A stretch of 64,000 nucleotides of DNA, from contig QPFY01000001.1 of assembly GCA_003665825.1 (NCBI GenBank), forward strand, positions 613,001 through 677,000, read 5' to 3'. Source of the DNA: Microbotryum silenes-acaulis (Eukaryota > Basidiomycota > Microbotryomycetes > Microbotryales > Microbotryaceae). A program made the translations under genes and the position numbers. The notes beneath the pieces were generated by a model that made no database searches, was not told where the DNA came from, and saw nothing but the letters and a program-made list of their open reading frames with translations. Shown here one piece after another: positions 22,077 to 37,141 of the stretch (position 1 is its first letter; every line of letters starts with the position of its first letter).

Positions 22077-22740
22077 GTATCTGCAAGCGATTGGCTCCCT
22101 CATGTACGCCTCGACCGGTACTCGCCCCGACCTGGCCTACACCGTCGGTTACTTGGCTCGGTTCTCTCAGTCCCCGTCTGCTGCTGCCTGGGGCGCTGTC
22201 AAGCACGCCTTTCGCTACCTCGCCGGCACTCTGTCTCACGGCCTACGCTACACCCGCGGGGATCCGGCGCCCTTGGTTGGCTACTCCGACTGCAACTGGG
22301 GTGCCTGCGCCATGTCCTCAAAGTCGACCATGGGTTACACCTTTGTCTTCGCAGGCGCGGCCGTCTCGTGGTCATCTCGCCTCCAGTCGCGGGTTGCCGA
22401 CTCTACTTGTGACGCCGAGTACCTGGCCTTGTCGCACGCTGGCAAGGAGGCTATCTTCCTGCGTCAGCTCTTTGGTGAGCTTGGGCTTCCCTCCTCTCGG
22501 CCGGTTCTCATCTATGGCGACAACCAAGGTGCCAATGCCCTCACCAAGAATCCGGTCTTCCACGCTCGCACTCGGCATATTCGGCTCCGCGAACACTTCG
22601 TCCGGGATATGGTCTCCCTGGGTGACATCAGTGTACAGTACATTGCCACCGGCGAGATGACGGCCGATATCTTCACCAAGGCTTTGTCTCGCGACCTGTT
22701 CGCTCGGCACCGCGGTCGACTTGGTGTCTGCACTCCCTGA
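22077..22740 (+). pseudogene. B2 RT C-terminus and RNase H, downstream of A3
   Basis: The B2 frame resumes after the duplicated ACTCG with [18 protein letters not shown]. It passes through RNase H motifs ([32 protein letters not shown]) and ends at TGA 22740 after RLGVCTP, 18 bp before the LTR. No further lesion is visible here. It would complete the protein encoded by 11240-13818 if A3 were absent, but the upstream TAG remains. Confidence 0.9.
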
Positions 22741-22758
22741 TACTCGAAGTAGGGGGGG

Positions 22759-23246
22759 TGTGAGATTGACAAACTCTTATGTTTCCTTCTCGCATCATGC
22801 CTCCTTTTCTTAGTCTCATCTTACCTCCTTTTTGGCCTGCCTTCCACACCTAGGCTCTCTCCCTTTCCTGGGCTGGGTCCGTGCGCCTGACAAAGGTGGC
22901 AGACCCAGCCGCGCGCTCACCCGAGCCAAATGGCTCCGCGCTTCTCTCTCTCCTGCTCAAGCAACTTCTTGGTCTGGTCTCCTTGGTCCGTCGATCAGAG
23001 CCTTACCACTGCTTGAGCAGGTGAGCACTACATTTCCTTCTTCCTTTATCTTTACTAGCTATCATAACTCACTGTAGTGCTTGAGCAGGTGTGTAACAAG
23101 CAACTTCTTGGTCTGGTCTCCTTGGTCCGTCGATCAGAGCCTTACCACTGCTTGAGCAGGTGTGTAACAAGCAACTTCTTGGTCTGGTCTCCTTGGTCCG
23201 TCGATCAGAGCCTTACCACTGCTTGAGCAATCGTCGTAACTTCATA
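22759..23246 (+). repeat. B2 3' LTR (488 bp)
   Basis: It follows the polypurine tract (a plus 7 G). It begins TGTGAGATTGAC and ends ACTTCATA. Three copies of the CTTCTTGGTCTGG repeat lie near the 3' end, separated by a pyrimidine-rich spacer starting GTGAGCAC. Confidence 0.92.
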
Positions 23247-24972
23247 GAAATGTGACAAGGTAGCGCTTCCCGGTCAAGGACGGAGTGGGGAACGAAAGGA
23301 CATCGCTGTGCACGAGGCCAAGTCTCTCGGGGGAATGCGACTCAGAGTCGGGAAAAGGAAGACGGTGGCCTTTGGAACCAAGGCAAGCATTGCAAACAAA
23401 CTCCTCTACGTCTTTGTCACTGTACCCGGCCCCAAACCCGTCCAGCAAACCTGCGGCGATCATCTTCTGTATAGAGGATGGGGCAAGATGGCCGAGGCAG
23501 CGGTGAAGGGTAAGCAGGGGCACGGTAGACTCAGAACGCGAGAGAAGGGCAAGCTGCTGACACTTGGTGTGATCCGCGTCCAAAAGGTAGAGACCGTCGT
23601 TAACCCTGGTACCGTGAGCAATGGCCTGGCCGTCCTTGGCGATGTCGATGCCGTCGCTGGTGAAGGCGAGTCGAACGCGGTCGGTGTCGCAGAGGCGAGA
23701 GACAGAAAGGAGGTTGACGTGGAGGCCCGGCGTGTGCAGAACACCACGCAGCGTGATCGGATGTCCGGTCTTGGCAACGAACGCTACGTCCCCCATGCCG
23801 ATGGCCGTGATACCGCCGGCAATGCCGCCGATCTTGGTGTGCGCCGTCTGGCGATAAGCCGTGAATAGAGAACGATCGGCGACCATGTGTGCCGTGGCGC
23901 CCGAGTCGACTACAAAGGCGTCAGTTGGGAGTTGCCGGCGAGCGAACAGGCAGGAGGCGAAATAGCCGACGTTAGGCTGTTGAGCGGCGGGGAGAGACAT
24001 GTCGTCCTGGTTGTCGTCGCCGGTGTGTTTCTGTTTGCCCCGGTGCTTGCAGTCGAGGGCCCAGTGACCTTTCTTGTGGCAGCGGCGGCAGGGGCCGGCG
24101 GGCGGGTGTGTCGCCCGTGAGGTGCAGTCGCGCAGACGGTGGCCGGGGGCGCGGCAGGCGGGACAAGGGGAGGCGGTGGCGAGCATGGCCGAGTGCGATG
24201 ACGAGAGTCCCGCCGAGCGAAGCTGGATGCGAATGCGGTCCGTCAGCGTCGTGAGTTCCGGGAGGTCGCGTTGGTTGCGCTGCTCGTCCGTGAACGTGAG
24301 TCGGAAGCTGTCGAGGCAGGGTGGGACCATGGCGAGCACGTGAGTGGCGAGCACGTCGTTGAGCGAGGTTTTGGCGTCGCGGATTTCCTGCGCGATCGAC
24401 ATGTATTCACGGAGCCACGTGTCGTACGCCTCGACGGAGGCAGGCATCTTCCTGAAGTCCCAAAGGCGGGCGAACAACGCGAGGGTGCGAGTGGCGTCGT
24501 CCGGTGCGAAACGAGCCTTGAGTGCGGCGAAGATGCGTGGTGCCGACAGGTCGTCGCTGGGGATGGTGTCGAGGGTGGCTGAGACGTCGGCTGAGTCGAT
24601 CGAGCCAACGATGATTTCACGCGCGGCGTCGTCACGGGCGGCAAGCTGGTCGGCCGTCCACGTCGGGGGAATGACACCGTCAAGAACGTAACCACGGGCT
24701 TGATTTGGAAGCGCGAGACGGAGTTGACGTAACCAGTTTGTAAACGACTTAGGGCCGTCAAGGCGGGCGTGCTTGGGGAACACGACTTTTGATGCGGTGG
24801 CGGTGTTTGCCTGCGTGGCAGTGACGGGCGGGGTGGCGGCGGCGGCGGCAGGGGGCTGTGAGGCCTGTAGAGCGGCAAGCTGTGCCTGTAGCGTGGCGAT
24901 TTGCACGCTGATCGAAGGGTCAGGGGAGCTGATGTCCCTGGGGGGCGAAGGCGGGGCGGGGGAGCTGTCCAT
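23247..24972 (-). CDS. A4 gag-protease-integrase N-terminus (truncated by B2)
   Basis: The start ATG is at 24972 ([11 protein letters not shown]), 93 bp after the LTR. Gag begins with a Ser/Pro/Ala leader and contains a capsid region ([21 protein letters not shown]). Two CCHC knuckles follow ([28 protein letters not shown]), then the protease DSGATAHM, the HHCC zinc region and the start of integrase ([10 protein letters not shown]...RYLVTFL), where B2 interrupts. The frame has no internal stop. It is a truncated polyprotein gene lacking the DDE core, RT and RNase H. Confidence 0.9.
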
Positions 24973-25047
24973 GCTGCGATGGTGCGATGTGCTGGGGCGG
25001 CTCGAGTGGCTGGGCTCGAGGGAAAATTGCAAGCGGCGGGGCTGGTA

Positions 25048-25065
25048 GCTCGTGGGCTTATAACC
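25048..25065 (-). promoter_or_regulatory. A4 primer-binding site, Ile(UAU)-like
   Basis: Same GGTTATAAGCCCACGAGC as A3 and A7, adjoining the 5' LTR on the minus strand. Confidence 0.65.
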
Positions 25066-25355
25066 TATTCGATCAACTCTACTACGTCAGCGATGTAGTT
25101 ATAGCCAAGAGTGATCAATCTCATTTCAACATACCTATTCGATCAACTCTACTACGTCAGCGATGTAGTTATAGCCAAGAGTGATGAATAGGAATCTAAC
25201 AGTAAGGGAGCCGCGCGCCCCAAGTCCTCAGCCAGCGAGCCTCGTGGCTGAGCCAATGTGCCAGGCTCGCTGCGCGCGCCTAAGTCCTGGGCCGATGCGC
25301 CCGGCACGCTCCGCGCGCCTAAGTCCTGACCCGAGTGGAGAGTGGATTCCTCACA
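25066..25355 (-). repeat. A4 5' LTR (290 bp)
   Basis: Minus-strand A LTR of the subtype with CTCCACTCGGGTC and CCACGAGGCTC, shared with A5, the A6 fragment and the A7 5' LTR. Confidence 0.92.
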
Positions 25356-26955
25356 CAAGGCACGCCTTGTAGCGCAAGGTAACCGCCAACGCGACGGCAT
25401 CGATTTCTCGGAGACTTTCGCACCCGTCGCCCGTTTCTCCTCCATTCGCTGCCTCCTTGCCCTCGCCGCTGCCAACGGTTACCACGTTCATCAGGCCGAC
25501 ATCGACAAGGCTTACCTCCACGGCGAGCTCGATCACGATATCTGGATGACGACGCCACGAGGTTTCGACTTCCCGAGCGATAAGATTCTCCGCCTGCGGC
25601 GCTCAATCTACGGTCTCAAGCAGGCCGGTCGCATCTGGAATCGCCACATTGACACATCACTCAGGAGTCTCGGGTACAAGGCAACGGGCACTGATCACTG
25701 CATTTACTCTCACATTGATGATCAGCAACGGCCCCATTATATCGCCTTGTATGTCGACGATCTCCTCATTGTCAGCCCCGCCCTCGACGAGATCGAACGC
25801 GTCATCTCCGGCCTCGAACAGCGATACGGCGTCAAACGACTCGGCCCCGCGGAATACATCCTCGGCATCCAAATCCGCCGCCTGGACGACGGCTCCATTG
25901 CCCTATCCCAGGAACGCTACATCATGGACGTGCTCGCCCGGTTTCACTTCGACACCACGACACGCGGCGCTACGGTGCCAATGACGCCCGGCCTCTCGCT
26001 CACGGCAGTTCCGGGTCAGGGAACGGAGCGCATTCGATCGTGGTACCTACAAGCCATTGGCTCCCTCCTGTACATTTCCCTTGGCACTCGACCCGACATT
26101 GCCTTCGCCGTCTCGTACTTGTCCCGGTTCGCCAACAACCCTGGCCGCCGTCATTGGATTGCCGTCAAACACGTCCTTCGCTACCTTCGCGCCACGTACC
26201 GCGATGAGCTACTCTACGCCCGCGGTCCAGCCAAAGTTACGGGTGTGGTTGGTTATTCCGATGCGAACTGGGGTGCCTGCGTCGACACGTCCATCTCCAC
26301 AATGGGCTTCGTCTTTTACTTGGCCGGCTCCGCCGTCTCTTGGTCATCGAAGCGTCAGACTCGGGTGGCGGATTCCACCACTGATGCCGAATACCTCGCC
26401 TTGTCGCACGCTGGTAAGGAAGCGATTTACCTTACGCAACTCCTCTCCGAGCTCCACGTTCGCCCGATCGATGCAGCTCACATCTTCACCGACAACGAGG
26501 CCGCGGCCGCCGTCGCTCACGACCCCGTTCGCACCTCCGGCACTCGACACATACGCCTCCGCGAGCATTTTGTCCGCGACATGGTCAACCGAGGCGATAT
26601 CTCCCTCTCACACGTTGGCACAGCGGACATGGTTGCGGACCTATTCACCAAAGCGCTGGGTCCCAAGATTTTTGGTATACATTGCTATGCTCTAGGCCTC
26701 CGGACGCGGCACCCACGGCTCAAGTCTACCTCGCGTTCGCGTGGGGGGGGGTGTGAGGAATCCACTCTCCACTCGGGTCAGGACTTAGGCGCGCGGAGCG
26801 AGCCGGGCGCATCGGCCCAGGACTTAGGCGCGCGCAGCGAGCCTGGCACATTGGCTCAGCCACGAGGCTCGCTGGCTGAGGACTTGGGGCGCGCGGCTCC
26901 CTTACTGTTAGATTCCTATTCATCACTCTTGGCTATAACTACATCGCTGACGTAG
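25356..26955 (+). CDS. A5 RT-RNase H fragment (5' part separated by A4)
   Basis: Open from the junction ([26 protein letters not shown]) through the RT catalytic YVDD and complete RNase H. It then crosses a 9-G polypurine tract into the LTR, ending at 26955. No internal stop is seen. Without gag, protease and integrase it is a broken gene. The C-terminal LTR-encoded tail carries 13-residue GC-rich-unit translations, as in A3 and A7. Confidence 0.88.
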
Positions 26956-27041
26956 TAGAGTTGATCGAATAGGTATGTTGAAATGAGATTCATCACTCTT
27001 GGCTATAACTACATCGCTGACGTAGTAGAGTTGATCGAATA
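26752..27041 (+). repeat. A5 3' LTR (290 bp)
   Basis: TGTGAGGAATCC to GATCGAATA, two 39-bp-type units and the end duplication with spacer GGTATGTTGAAATGA. Confidence 0.92.
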
Positions 27042-27192
27042 GTGGCTGAGCCAATGTGCCAGGCTCGCTGCGCGCGCCTAAGTCCTGGGCCGATGCGCCC
27101 GGCTCGCTCCGCGCGCCTAAGCCCTGGGCCGATGCGCCCGGCTCGCTCCGCGCGCCTAAGTCCTGACCCGAGTGGAGAGTGGATTCCTCACA
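27042..27192 (-). repeat. A6 LTR fragment (minus strand) beyond A5
   Basis: Starts inside an A LTR (GTGGCTGAGCC) and runs to its outer end (complement of TGTGAGGAATCC) at 27192. It is the right end of an A LTR into which A5 inserted. It sits in B3, with tggcc as the expected target copy. It may be a 5' LTR or a solo LTR. Confidence 0.85.
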
Positions 27193-28193
27193 TGGCCGTC
27201 TGGACCTTGTCCATGTGGATGTTGCTCAAATGCCCCGACCCAGCTTTGGCGGCCATCGCTACATGCTCGTGATTGTCGACGACTACACTCGTAAACATTG
27301 GTGCATCCTCCTCACTTACAAAAGTGACGTCTTCCATCGCCTCCGCGACTGGATCCTCGAAGTCGAGAACACCACGGGTGATCGGGTGAAAACCATTCGC
27401 TCGGACAACGGCGGGGAGTTCACCCTGCGTAGTTTCGTCGATTTCTGTTTGAGCAAGGGCATCCGTCGTGAACTCACAATCCCTTACACGCCTCAACAAA
27501 ACGGACGCGTCGAGCGCACCAATCGGACGATCAAAGAGGGTATCCTCGCTTTGCTCTACTCGGCTGGCGCTGATCCACGCCTCTGGGCTGAAGCTGCCAA
27601 GTACTTCGTGCACTGCAAGAACTTGATGCCCCATGCGGGCATCCGTAGCAATATTCCCGACACTCGCTGGCATGGTGTCGCACCGGACGTCTCCTTGCTG
27701 CGTGCCTTTGGCTGCCGCGCTTGGCACTGCCTCCCCTCGGTTAAGCGCACCGACCTCAACCCCAAGGCCGTGCCACTCATCTTCGTAGGGCTCGACGACC
27801 ACGCAAAGGCCTATCGCCTCTTCGACCCGGCTACACGCAAAATTCTCCTCAGTCGCAACATCGTCTTTTGTGAATCTGAGTTCCCCGCCCTGCAGCCTGT
27901 GGCCAACACCCACACCGGCGCCATTCCGCTTCCTGTGGCCGCCGACATTTACCCTGACCAGGTAGACCACTCTGAGCCTTTGCTCGTTGCTTCCCCTCGC
28001 TCTCTGGCGCCTCGCGCTGAGCTCCCTGGACCTGTGCCCGCTGCCTCTGACCAAGGCCTGCACCGTCCCTCCCCGGCCCGTGACATCCCTGACCAGGACT
28101 CCCGCGCGCCTCCTGCCTCCGACCAAGGCTCTCCCGTAGCCCACGCTGGTGACCACCCTGACCAGGGCTCACCAACCTCCACCGCCTCTGACC
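27193..28193 (+). pseudogene. B3 integrase fragment
   Basis: Plus-strand family B integrase from GRLDLVHVDVAQMP (first catalytic Asp) through RSDNGGEF and NGRVERTNRTIKEG. The integrase C-terminal region and the Ser/Pro/Asp linker with ASDQG repeats follow, and E1 then interrupts at 28194. The frame is intact across the fragment. It is closely similar to B2 11660-12660 with scattered substitutions (for example NPKAVPL for DPKAVPL). It is one internal slice of an element whose left part is beyond A6 and whose right part is beyond E1. Confidence 0.88.
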
Positions 28194-28370
28194 TGTTGAA
28201 TTCCATACACTCTTGCTTAGGTCGATCTCCAACCCGCGCCAAGCCTAGCCAGCCGCGCGCCGCTCGGACCCCTTTTGGACTTAGAGATATTTCGCGCACT
28301 TGCACCGCGAGCCTCCTTAGTCTTTCCCCTAACGCTCCAATATACTTCCCACAACTCGTACTGTGTCTCG
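28194..28370 (+). repeat. E1 LTR, left 177 bp, cut by C1
   Basis: TGTTGAATTCCATACACTC start identical to the E2 LTRs. It breaks at GTGTCTCG, where C1 begins. It is the start of a plus-strand E element or a solo E LTR inserted in B3 (preceding tgacc). Confidence 0.88.
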
Positions 28371-28699
28371 TGTGAAGAGTCCACTCTCAGCTCGACAGAG
28401 GCGCCTCGGTCGTTGAGCGCGCGCGCTAGCCCGCCCCCCGGCGGTGGGGACTTAGACGCGCGCGACTGCCTCAGCCCGCCGGCGATTTCGCCCGCGGCTG
28501 ACTTAGGGACGTTCATTGCCACGCGCCTGGGCCTATCCCAGTGCGGCTCCTCTTTCTGTTTCTTAGCTTCCTTCTCATCACTTCTGTTCGACACTCAACC
28601 TTTCCTGACAGTAGTGGTGATCGTCTCATAGGTACGCTGAAATAGATCACTTCTGTTTGACACTCAACCTTTCCTGACAGTAGTGGTGATCGTCTCATA
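28371..28699 (+). repeat. C1 5' LTR (329 bp)
   Basis: TGTGAAGAGTCC...GTCTCATA. The last segment (ATCACTTCTG...CTCATA) is duplicated around the spacer GGTACGCTGAAATAG. Confidence 0.92.
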
Positions 28700-31982
<3,283 letters not shown>

Positions 31983-32272
31983 TGTGAGGAATCCACTCTC
32001 CACTCGGGTCAGGACTTAGGCGCGCGGAGCGAGCCGGGCGCATCGGCCCAGGACTTAGGCGCGCGCAGCGAGCCTGGCACATTGGCTCAGCCACGAGGCT
32101 CGCTGGCTGAGGACTTGGGGCGCGCGGCTCCCTTACTGTTAGATTCCTATTCATCACTCTTGGCTATAACTACATCGCTGACGTAGTAGAGTTGATCGAA
32201 TAGGTATGTTGAAATGAGATTCATCACTCTTGGCTATAACTACATCGCTGACGTAGTAGAGTTGATCGAATA
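31983..32272 (+). repeat. A7 5' LTR (290 bp)
   Basis: Same subtype as the A4 and A5 LTRs. It has the end duplication with spacer GGTATGTTGAAATGA. Confidence 0.93.
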
Positions 32273-32290
32273 GGTTATAAGCCCACGAGC
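32273..32290 (+). promoter_or_regulatory. A7 primer-binding site, Ile(UAU)-like
   Basis: GGTTATAAGCCCACGAGC directly after the LTR. The complement has anticodon-loop form CTTATAA. Confidence 0.65.
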
Positions 32291-32365
32291 TACCAGCCCC
32301 GCCGCTTGCAATTTTCCCTCGAGCCCAGCCACTCGAGCCGCCCCAGCACATCGCACCATCGCAGC

Positions 32366-35300
32366 ATGGACAGCTCCCCCGCCCCGCCTTCGCCCCCCAG
32401 GGACATCAGCTCCCCTGACCCTTCGATCAGCGTGCAAATCGCCACGCTACAGGCACAGCTTGCCGCTCTACAGGCCTCACAGCCCCCTGCCGCCGCCGCC
32501 GCCTCCCCGCCCGTCACTGCCACGCAGGCAAACACCGCCACCGCATCAAAAGTCGTGTTCCCCAAGCACGCTCGCCTTGACGGCCCTAAGTCGTTTACAA
32601 ACTGGTTACGTCAACTCCGTCTCGCGCTTCCAAATCAAGCCCGTGGTTACGTTCTTGACGGTGTCATTCCCCCGACGTGGACGGCCGACCAGCTTGCCGC
32701 CCGTGACGACGCCGCGCGTGAAATCATCGTTGGCTCGATCGACTCAGCCGACGTCTCAGCCACCCTCGACACCATCCCCAGCGACGACCTGTCGGCACCA
32801 CGCATCTTCGCCGCACTCAAGGCTCGTTTCGCACCGGACGACGCCACTCGTACCCTCGAGTTGTTCGCCCGCCTTTGGGACTTCAGGAAGATGCCTGCCT
32901 CCGTCGAGGCGTACGACACGTGGCTCCGTGAATACATGTCGATCGCGCAGGAAATCCGCGACGCCAAAACCTCGCTCAACGACGTGCTCGCCACTCACGT
33001 GCTCGCCATGGTCCCACCCTGCCTCGACAGCTTCCGACTCACGTTCACGGACGAGCAGCGCAACCAACGCGACCTCCCGGAACTCACGACGCTGACGGAT
33101 CGCATTCGCATCCAGCTTCGCTCGGCGGGACTCTCGTCATCGCACTCGGCCATGCTCGCCACCGCCTCCCCTTGTCCCGCCTGCCGCGCCCCCGGCCACC
33201 GTCTGCGCGACTGCACCTCACGGGCGACACACCCGCCCGCCGGCCCCTGCCGCCGCTGCCACAAGAAAGGTCACTGGGCCCTCGACTGCAAGCACCGGGG
33301 CGAACAGAAACACACCGGCGACGACAACCAGGACGACACGTCTCTCCCCGCCGCTCAACAGCCTAACATCGGCTATTTCGCCTCCTGCCTGTTCGCTCGC
33401 CGGCAACTCCCGACTGACGCCTTTGTAGTCGACTCGGGCGCCACGGCACACATGGTCGCCGATCGCTCTCTATTCACGGCTTATCGCCAGACGGCGCACA
33501 CCAAGATCGGCGGCATCGCCGGCGGTATCACGGCCATTGGTATGGGGGACGTAGCGTTCGTTGCCAAGACCGGACATCCGATCACGCTGCGTGGCGTTCT
33601 GCACACGCCGGGCCTCCACGTCAACCTCCTCTCTGTTTCTCGCCTCTGCGACACCGACCGCGTTCGACTCGCCTTCACCAGCGACGGCATCGACATCGCC
33701 AAGGACGGCCAGGCCATTGCTCACGGTACCAGGGTTAACGACGGTCTCTACCTTTTGGACGCGGATCACACCAAGTGTCAGCGTACCAGGGTTAACGACG
33801 GTCTCTACCTTTTGGACGCGGATCACACCAAGTGTCAGCAGCTTGCCCTTCTCTCGCGTTCTGAGTCTACCGTGCCCCTGCTTACCCTTCACCGCTGCCT
33901 CGGCCATCTTGCCCCATCCTCTATACAGAAGATGATCGCCGCAGGTTTGCTGGACGGGTTTGGGGCCGGGTACAGTGACAAAGACGTAGAGGAGTTTGTT
34001 TGCAATGCTTGCCTTGGTTCCAAAGGCCACCGTCTTCCTTTTCCCGACTCTGAGTCGCATTCCCCCGAGAGACTCGGCCTCGTGCACAGCGATGTCCTTT
34101 CGTTCCCCACTCCGTCCTTGACCGGGAAGCGCTACCTTGTCACATTTCTTGACGACCACTCTCGCAAACTCTGGGCATACGCGATCGATCACAAAAGCGA
34201 CGTCTTCCCGACCTTCCAGACTTGGCTCGCCGAAGTGGAGTTAGAGACGAACGCGCGTTTAAAAACCCTTCGCACTGACAACGGCGGGGAGTACCGATCG
34301 AACGCATTCACGGAGTTCTGCAAGTCCAGGGGCATTCGTCGTCAATACTCTATCCCCTACACACCTCAGCAAAACGGTCGTGCCGAACGTGTCAATCTCT
34401 CCATTGTCGAGGGCATCCTCGCCCTCCTTGCTGACTCCCATCTGCCGGCCACCTTTTGGGATGAAGCGGCTGCGTACTTCGTTTATTGCAAAAACAGGTG
34501 CTCACACTCAGCTTTGGCCAAACAGACTCCAGAATCCGTTTGGAACGGCCGACGCACCACCACCACCGCCCTCCACCCGTTCGGCTGCGCGGCCTGGCTC
34601 ACGGTCGCGCCGGACCTTCGCAGCAAGCTCGACCCCAAGGCCGCGCGCGTGATCTTCACCGGTTACGACCTCGCCTCCAAGGCTTTCCGTTTCTTCGACC
34701 ATTATACCAACAAGGTTGTGATTGGCCGAAATGCCACCTTCCTCGACGACGACTTCCCCGGCCTCCCAATCAACACGCCCGTCGATGTGGACAACACCGA
34801 ACGCCAGTTCGTCATTCCCGCCGACACGCCCGCCCCCGCCGTCAAGACGAGGACCCCACTAGTAAGGTCGGCGCACATGGACGTCTCATCCTCTCTTGAT
34901 GATTCTGCCATGAGCGCCGTTGACGTGGCCCCAGGGTACACTGGCGGATCCTTACTTAATTCTACAGATATCAGCCCCTCGCCGTCCCCGTCGCTTGTCC
35001 CGCTTTCGTCGCCCGCCACGTCCTCGGCCGGAGGACCGTCCCTCGATGACTCGGACGACCCGCTTGACCTCCTCAACTCCAACACCGCGGTTCGCCTCAA
35101 CCTGATGGACGTACATCGATCCGACGACGACACCCTGGTGACGCCCGCACCCGCCATTGCCCCCGCTGAACAGCCCTCCGATGACGACTCCCCTGATGAG
35201 ATCGATTTCCTCTCTCGCCACCACCGCGCCTTCATCGCCACAGACGACGACGACCCCACCCTCGACGCCATCGAGCCCGTCAAGTCGATTACTAGCGATC

Positions 35301-37141
35301 CTCAGACCTGGCGCGAAGCAATGTCCAGCGACGAGCACGACATCTGGGCTCAGGCTGCCGCCGCCGAGTTCACCGCCATGCGCGACGACTTCAAGGTGTT
35401 CACCATCGAGCCTCGATCCTCCGTACCACCGGGCGCCACTATCGTCACCTCCAAGTTCGTCTGGAAGACCAAACGCGACGCACGCGGCGAAGTCACGGGG
35501 CACAAGGCACGTCTCGTAGCGCAAGGTAACCGACAACGCGACGGCATCGACTTCTCGGAGACTTTCGCACCCGTCGCCCGGTTCTCCTCCATTCGCTGCC
35601 TCCTTGCCCTCGCCGCTGCCAATGGTTACCACGTTCATCAGGCCGACATCGACAAGGCTTACCTCCACGGCGAGCTCGATCACGATATCTGGATGACGAC
35701 GCCACGAGGTTTCGACTTCCCAAGTGATAAGATTCTCCGCCTGCGGCGCTCAATCTACGGTCTCAAGCAGGCCGGTCGCATCTGGAATCGCCACATTGAC
35801 ACATCACTCAGGAGTCTCGGGTACAAGGCAACGGGCACTGATCACTGCATTTACTCTCACATTGATGATCAGCAACGGCCCCATTATATCGCCTTGTATG
35901 TCGACGATCTCCTCATTGTCAGCCCCGCCCTCGACGAGATCGAACGCGTCATCTCCGGCCTCGAACAACGATACGGCGTCAAACGACTCGGCCCCGCGGA
36001 ATACATCCTCGGCATCCAAATCCGCCGCCTGGACGACGGCTCCATTGCCCTATCCCAGGAACGCTACATCATGGACGTGCTCGCCCGGTTTCACTTCGAC
36101 ACCACGACACGCGGCGCTACGGTGCCAATGACGCCCGGCCTCTCGCTCACGGCAGTTCCGGGTCAAGGAACGGAGCGCATTCGATCGTGGTACCTACAAG
36201 CCATTGGCTCCCTCCTGTACATTTCCCTTGGCACTCGACCCGACATTGCCTTCGCCGTCTCGTACTTGTCCCGGTTCGCCAACAACCCTGGCCGCCGTCA
36301 TTGGATTGCCGTCAAACACGTCCTTCGCTACCTTCGCGCCACGTACCGCGATGAGCTACTCTACGCCCGCGGTCCAGCCAAAGTTACGGGTGTGGTTGGG
36401 TATTCCGATGCGAACTGGGGTGCCTGCGTCGACACGTCCATCTCCACAATGGGCTTCGTCTTTTACTTGGCCGGCTCCGCCGTCTCTTGGTCATCGAAGC
36501 GTCAGACTCGGGTGGCGGATTCCACCACTGATGCCGAATACCTCGCCTTGTCGCACGCTGGTAAGGAAGCGATTTACCTTACGCAACTCCTCTCCGAGCT
36601 CCACGTTCGCCCGATCGATGCAGCTCACATCTTCACCGACAACGAGGCCGCGGCCGCCGTCGCTCACGACCCCGTTCGCACCTCCGGCACTCGACACATA
36701 CGCCTCCGCGAGCATTTTGTCCGCGACATGGTCAACCGAGGCGATATCTCCCTCTCACACGTTGGCACAGCGGACATGGTTGCGGACCTATTCACCAAAG
36801 CGCTGGGTCCCAAGATTTTTGGTATACATTGCTATGCTCTAGGCCTCCGGACGCGGCACCCACGGCTCAAGTCTACCTCGCGTTCGCGTGGGGGGGGGTG
36901 TGAGGAATCCACTCTCCGCTCGGGTCAGGACTTAGGCGCGCGGAGCGAGCCGGGCGCATCGGCCCAGGACTTAGGCGCGCGGAGCGAGCCGGGCGCATCG
37001 GCCCAGGACTTAGGCGCGCGCAGCGAGCCTGGCACATTGGCTCAGCCCCGAGGCTCGCTGGCTGAGGACTTGGGGCGCGCGGCTCCCTTACTGTTAGATT
37101 CCTATTCATCACTCTTGGCTATAACTACATCGCTGACGTAG
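32366..37141 (+). CDS. A7 gag-pol polyprotein (1591 aa), intact frame
   Basis: Start ATG 32366 ([11 protein letters not shown], context gcagcATGg). Domains by residue: capsid region about 70-250; CCHC knuckles from Cys270 and about 30 residues later; protease Asp356 (DSGATAHM); HHCC zinc region about 500-550. The integrase triad is Asp576, Asp638 and Glu674, giving exact D,D35E spacing. The linker spans about 800-980, RT has YVDD at 1178-1181, and RNase H reaches about 1510. The frame continues through a 9-G polypurine tract into the LTR, stopping at 37141. A 57-bp tandem duplication (33726-33839) adds 19 residues before the zinc region. This is the best candidate for an active autonomous element, although the duplication might disturb processing or folding. 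Confidence 0.95.
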   Translation: MDSSPAPPSPPRDISSPDPSISVQIATLQAQLAALQASQPPAAAAASPPVTATQANTATASKVVFPKHARLDGPKSFTNWLRQLRLALPNQARGYVLDGVIPPTWTADQLAARDDAAREIIVGSIDSADVSATLDTIPSDDLSAPRIFAALKARFAPDDATRTLELFARLWDFRKMPASVEAYDTWLREYMSIAQEIRDAKTSLNDVLATHVLAMVPPCLDSFRLTFTDEQRNQRDLPELTTLTDRIRIQLRSAGLSSSHSAMLATASPCPACRAPGHRLRDCTSRATHPPAGPCRRCHKKGHWALDCKHRGEQKHTGDDNQDDTSLPAAQQPNIGYFASCLFARRQLPTDAFVVDSGATAHMVADRSLFTAYRQTAHTKIGGIAGGITAIGMGDVAFVAKTGHPITLRGVLHTPGLHVNLLSVSRLCDTDRVRLAFTSDGIDIAKDGQAIAHGTRVNDGLYLLDADHTKCQRTRVNDGLYLLDADHTKCQQLALLSRSESTVPLLTLHRCLGHLAPSSIQKMIAAGLLDGFGAGYSDKDVEEFVCNACLGSKGHRLPFPDSESHSPERLGLVHSDVLSFPTPSLTGKRYLVTFLDDHSRKLWAYAIDHKSDVFPTFQTWLAEVELETNARLKTLRTDNGGEYRSNAFTEFCKSRGIRRQYSIPYTPQQNGRAERVNLSIVEGILALLADSHLPATFWDEAAAYFVYCKNRCSHSALAKQTPESVWNGRRTTTTALHPFGCAAWLTVAPDLRSKLDPKAARVIFTGYDLASKAFRFFDHYTNKVVIGRNATFLDDDFPGLPINTPVDVDNTERQFVIPADTPAPAVKTRTPLVRSAHMDVSSSLDDSAMSAVDVAPGYTGGSLLNSTDISPSPSPSLVPLSSPATSSAGGPSLDDSDDPLDLLNSNTAVRLNLMDVHRSDDDTLVTPAPAIAPAEQPSDDDSPDEIDFLSRHHRAFIATDDDDPTLDAIEPVKSITSDPQTWREAMSSDEHDIWAQAAAAEFTAMRDDFKVFTIEPRSSVPPGATIVTSKFVWKTKRDARGEVTGHKARLVAQGNRQRDGIDFSETFAPVARFSSIRCLLALAAANGYHVHQADIDKAYLHGELDHDIWMTTPRGFDFPSDKILRLRRSIYGLKQAGRIWNRHIDTSLRSLGYKATGTDHCIYSHIDDQQRPHYIALYVDDLLIVSPALDEIERVISGLEQRYGVKRLGPAEYILGIQIRRLDDGSIALSQERYIMDVLARFHFDTTTRGATVPMTPGLSLTAVPGQGTERIRSWYLQAIGSLLYISLGTRPDIAFAVSYLSRFANNPGRRHWIAVKHVLRYLRATYRDELLYARGPAKVTGVVGYSDANWGACVDTSISTMGFVFYLAGSAVSWSSKRQTRVADSTTDAEYLALSHAGKEAIYLTQLLSELHVRPIDAAHIFTDNEAAAAVAHDPVRTSGTRHIRLREHFVRDMVNRGDISLSHVGTADMVADLFTKALGPKIFGIHCYALGLRTRHPRLKSTSRSRGGGCEESTLRSGQDLGARSEPGASAQDLGARSEPGASAQDLGARSEPGTLAQPRGSLAEDLGRAAPLLLDSYSSLLAITTSLT
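33726..33839 (+). repeat. 57-bp in-frame tandem duplication in A7 pol
   Basis: Two adjacent copies of a 57-bp unit starting GTACCAGGGTTAACGACGG. The other A copies (A1, A3, A4, A9) have one. It repeats [18 protein letters not shown] in the GAG-pre-integrase region. Confidence 0.95.

Larger units (their letters stand above)
11240..23246 (+). mobile_element. Copia element B2, right part, interrupted by A3
   Basis: Plus-strand B element from late protease to the 3' LTR, split by A3 (13819-22071, TSD actcg). Its 5' half is left of the window beyond A2. The right end abuts A4 integrase sequence at 23247 (gaaat). Confidence 0.92.
23247..25355 (-). mobile_element. Copia element A4, 5' part
   Basis: Minus-strand A element with 5' LTR, PBS, gag, protease and the beginning of integrase; B2 cuts it at 23246 and the rest is outside the window. 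It is inserted in A5, whose frame resumes at 25356 (caagg). Confidence 0.92.
25356..27041 (+). mobile_element. Copia element A5, right part
   Basis: Family A from early RT to the 3' LTR; the upstream part lies beyond A4, outside the window. It is inserted in another A LTR (A6), where gtggc is the expected right target copy. Confidence 0.9.
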
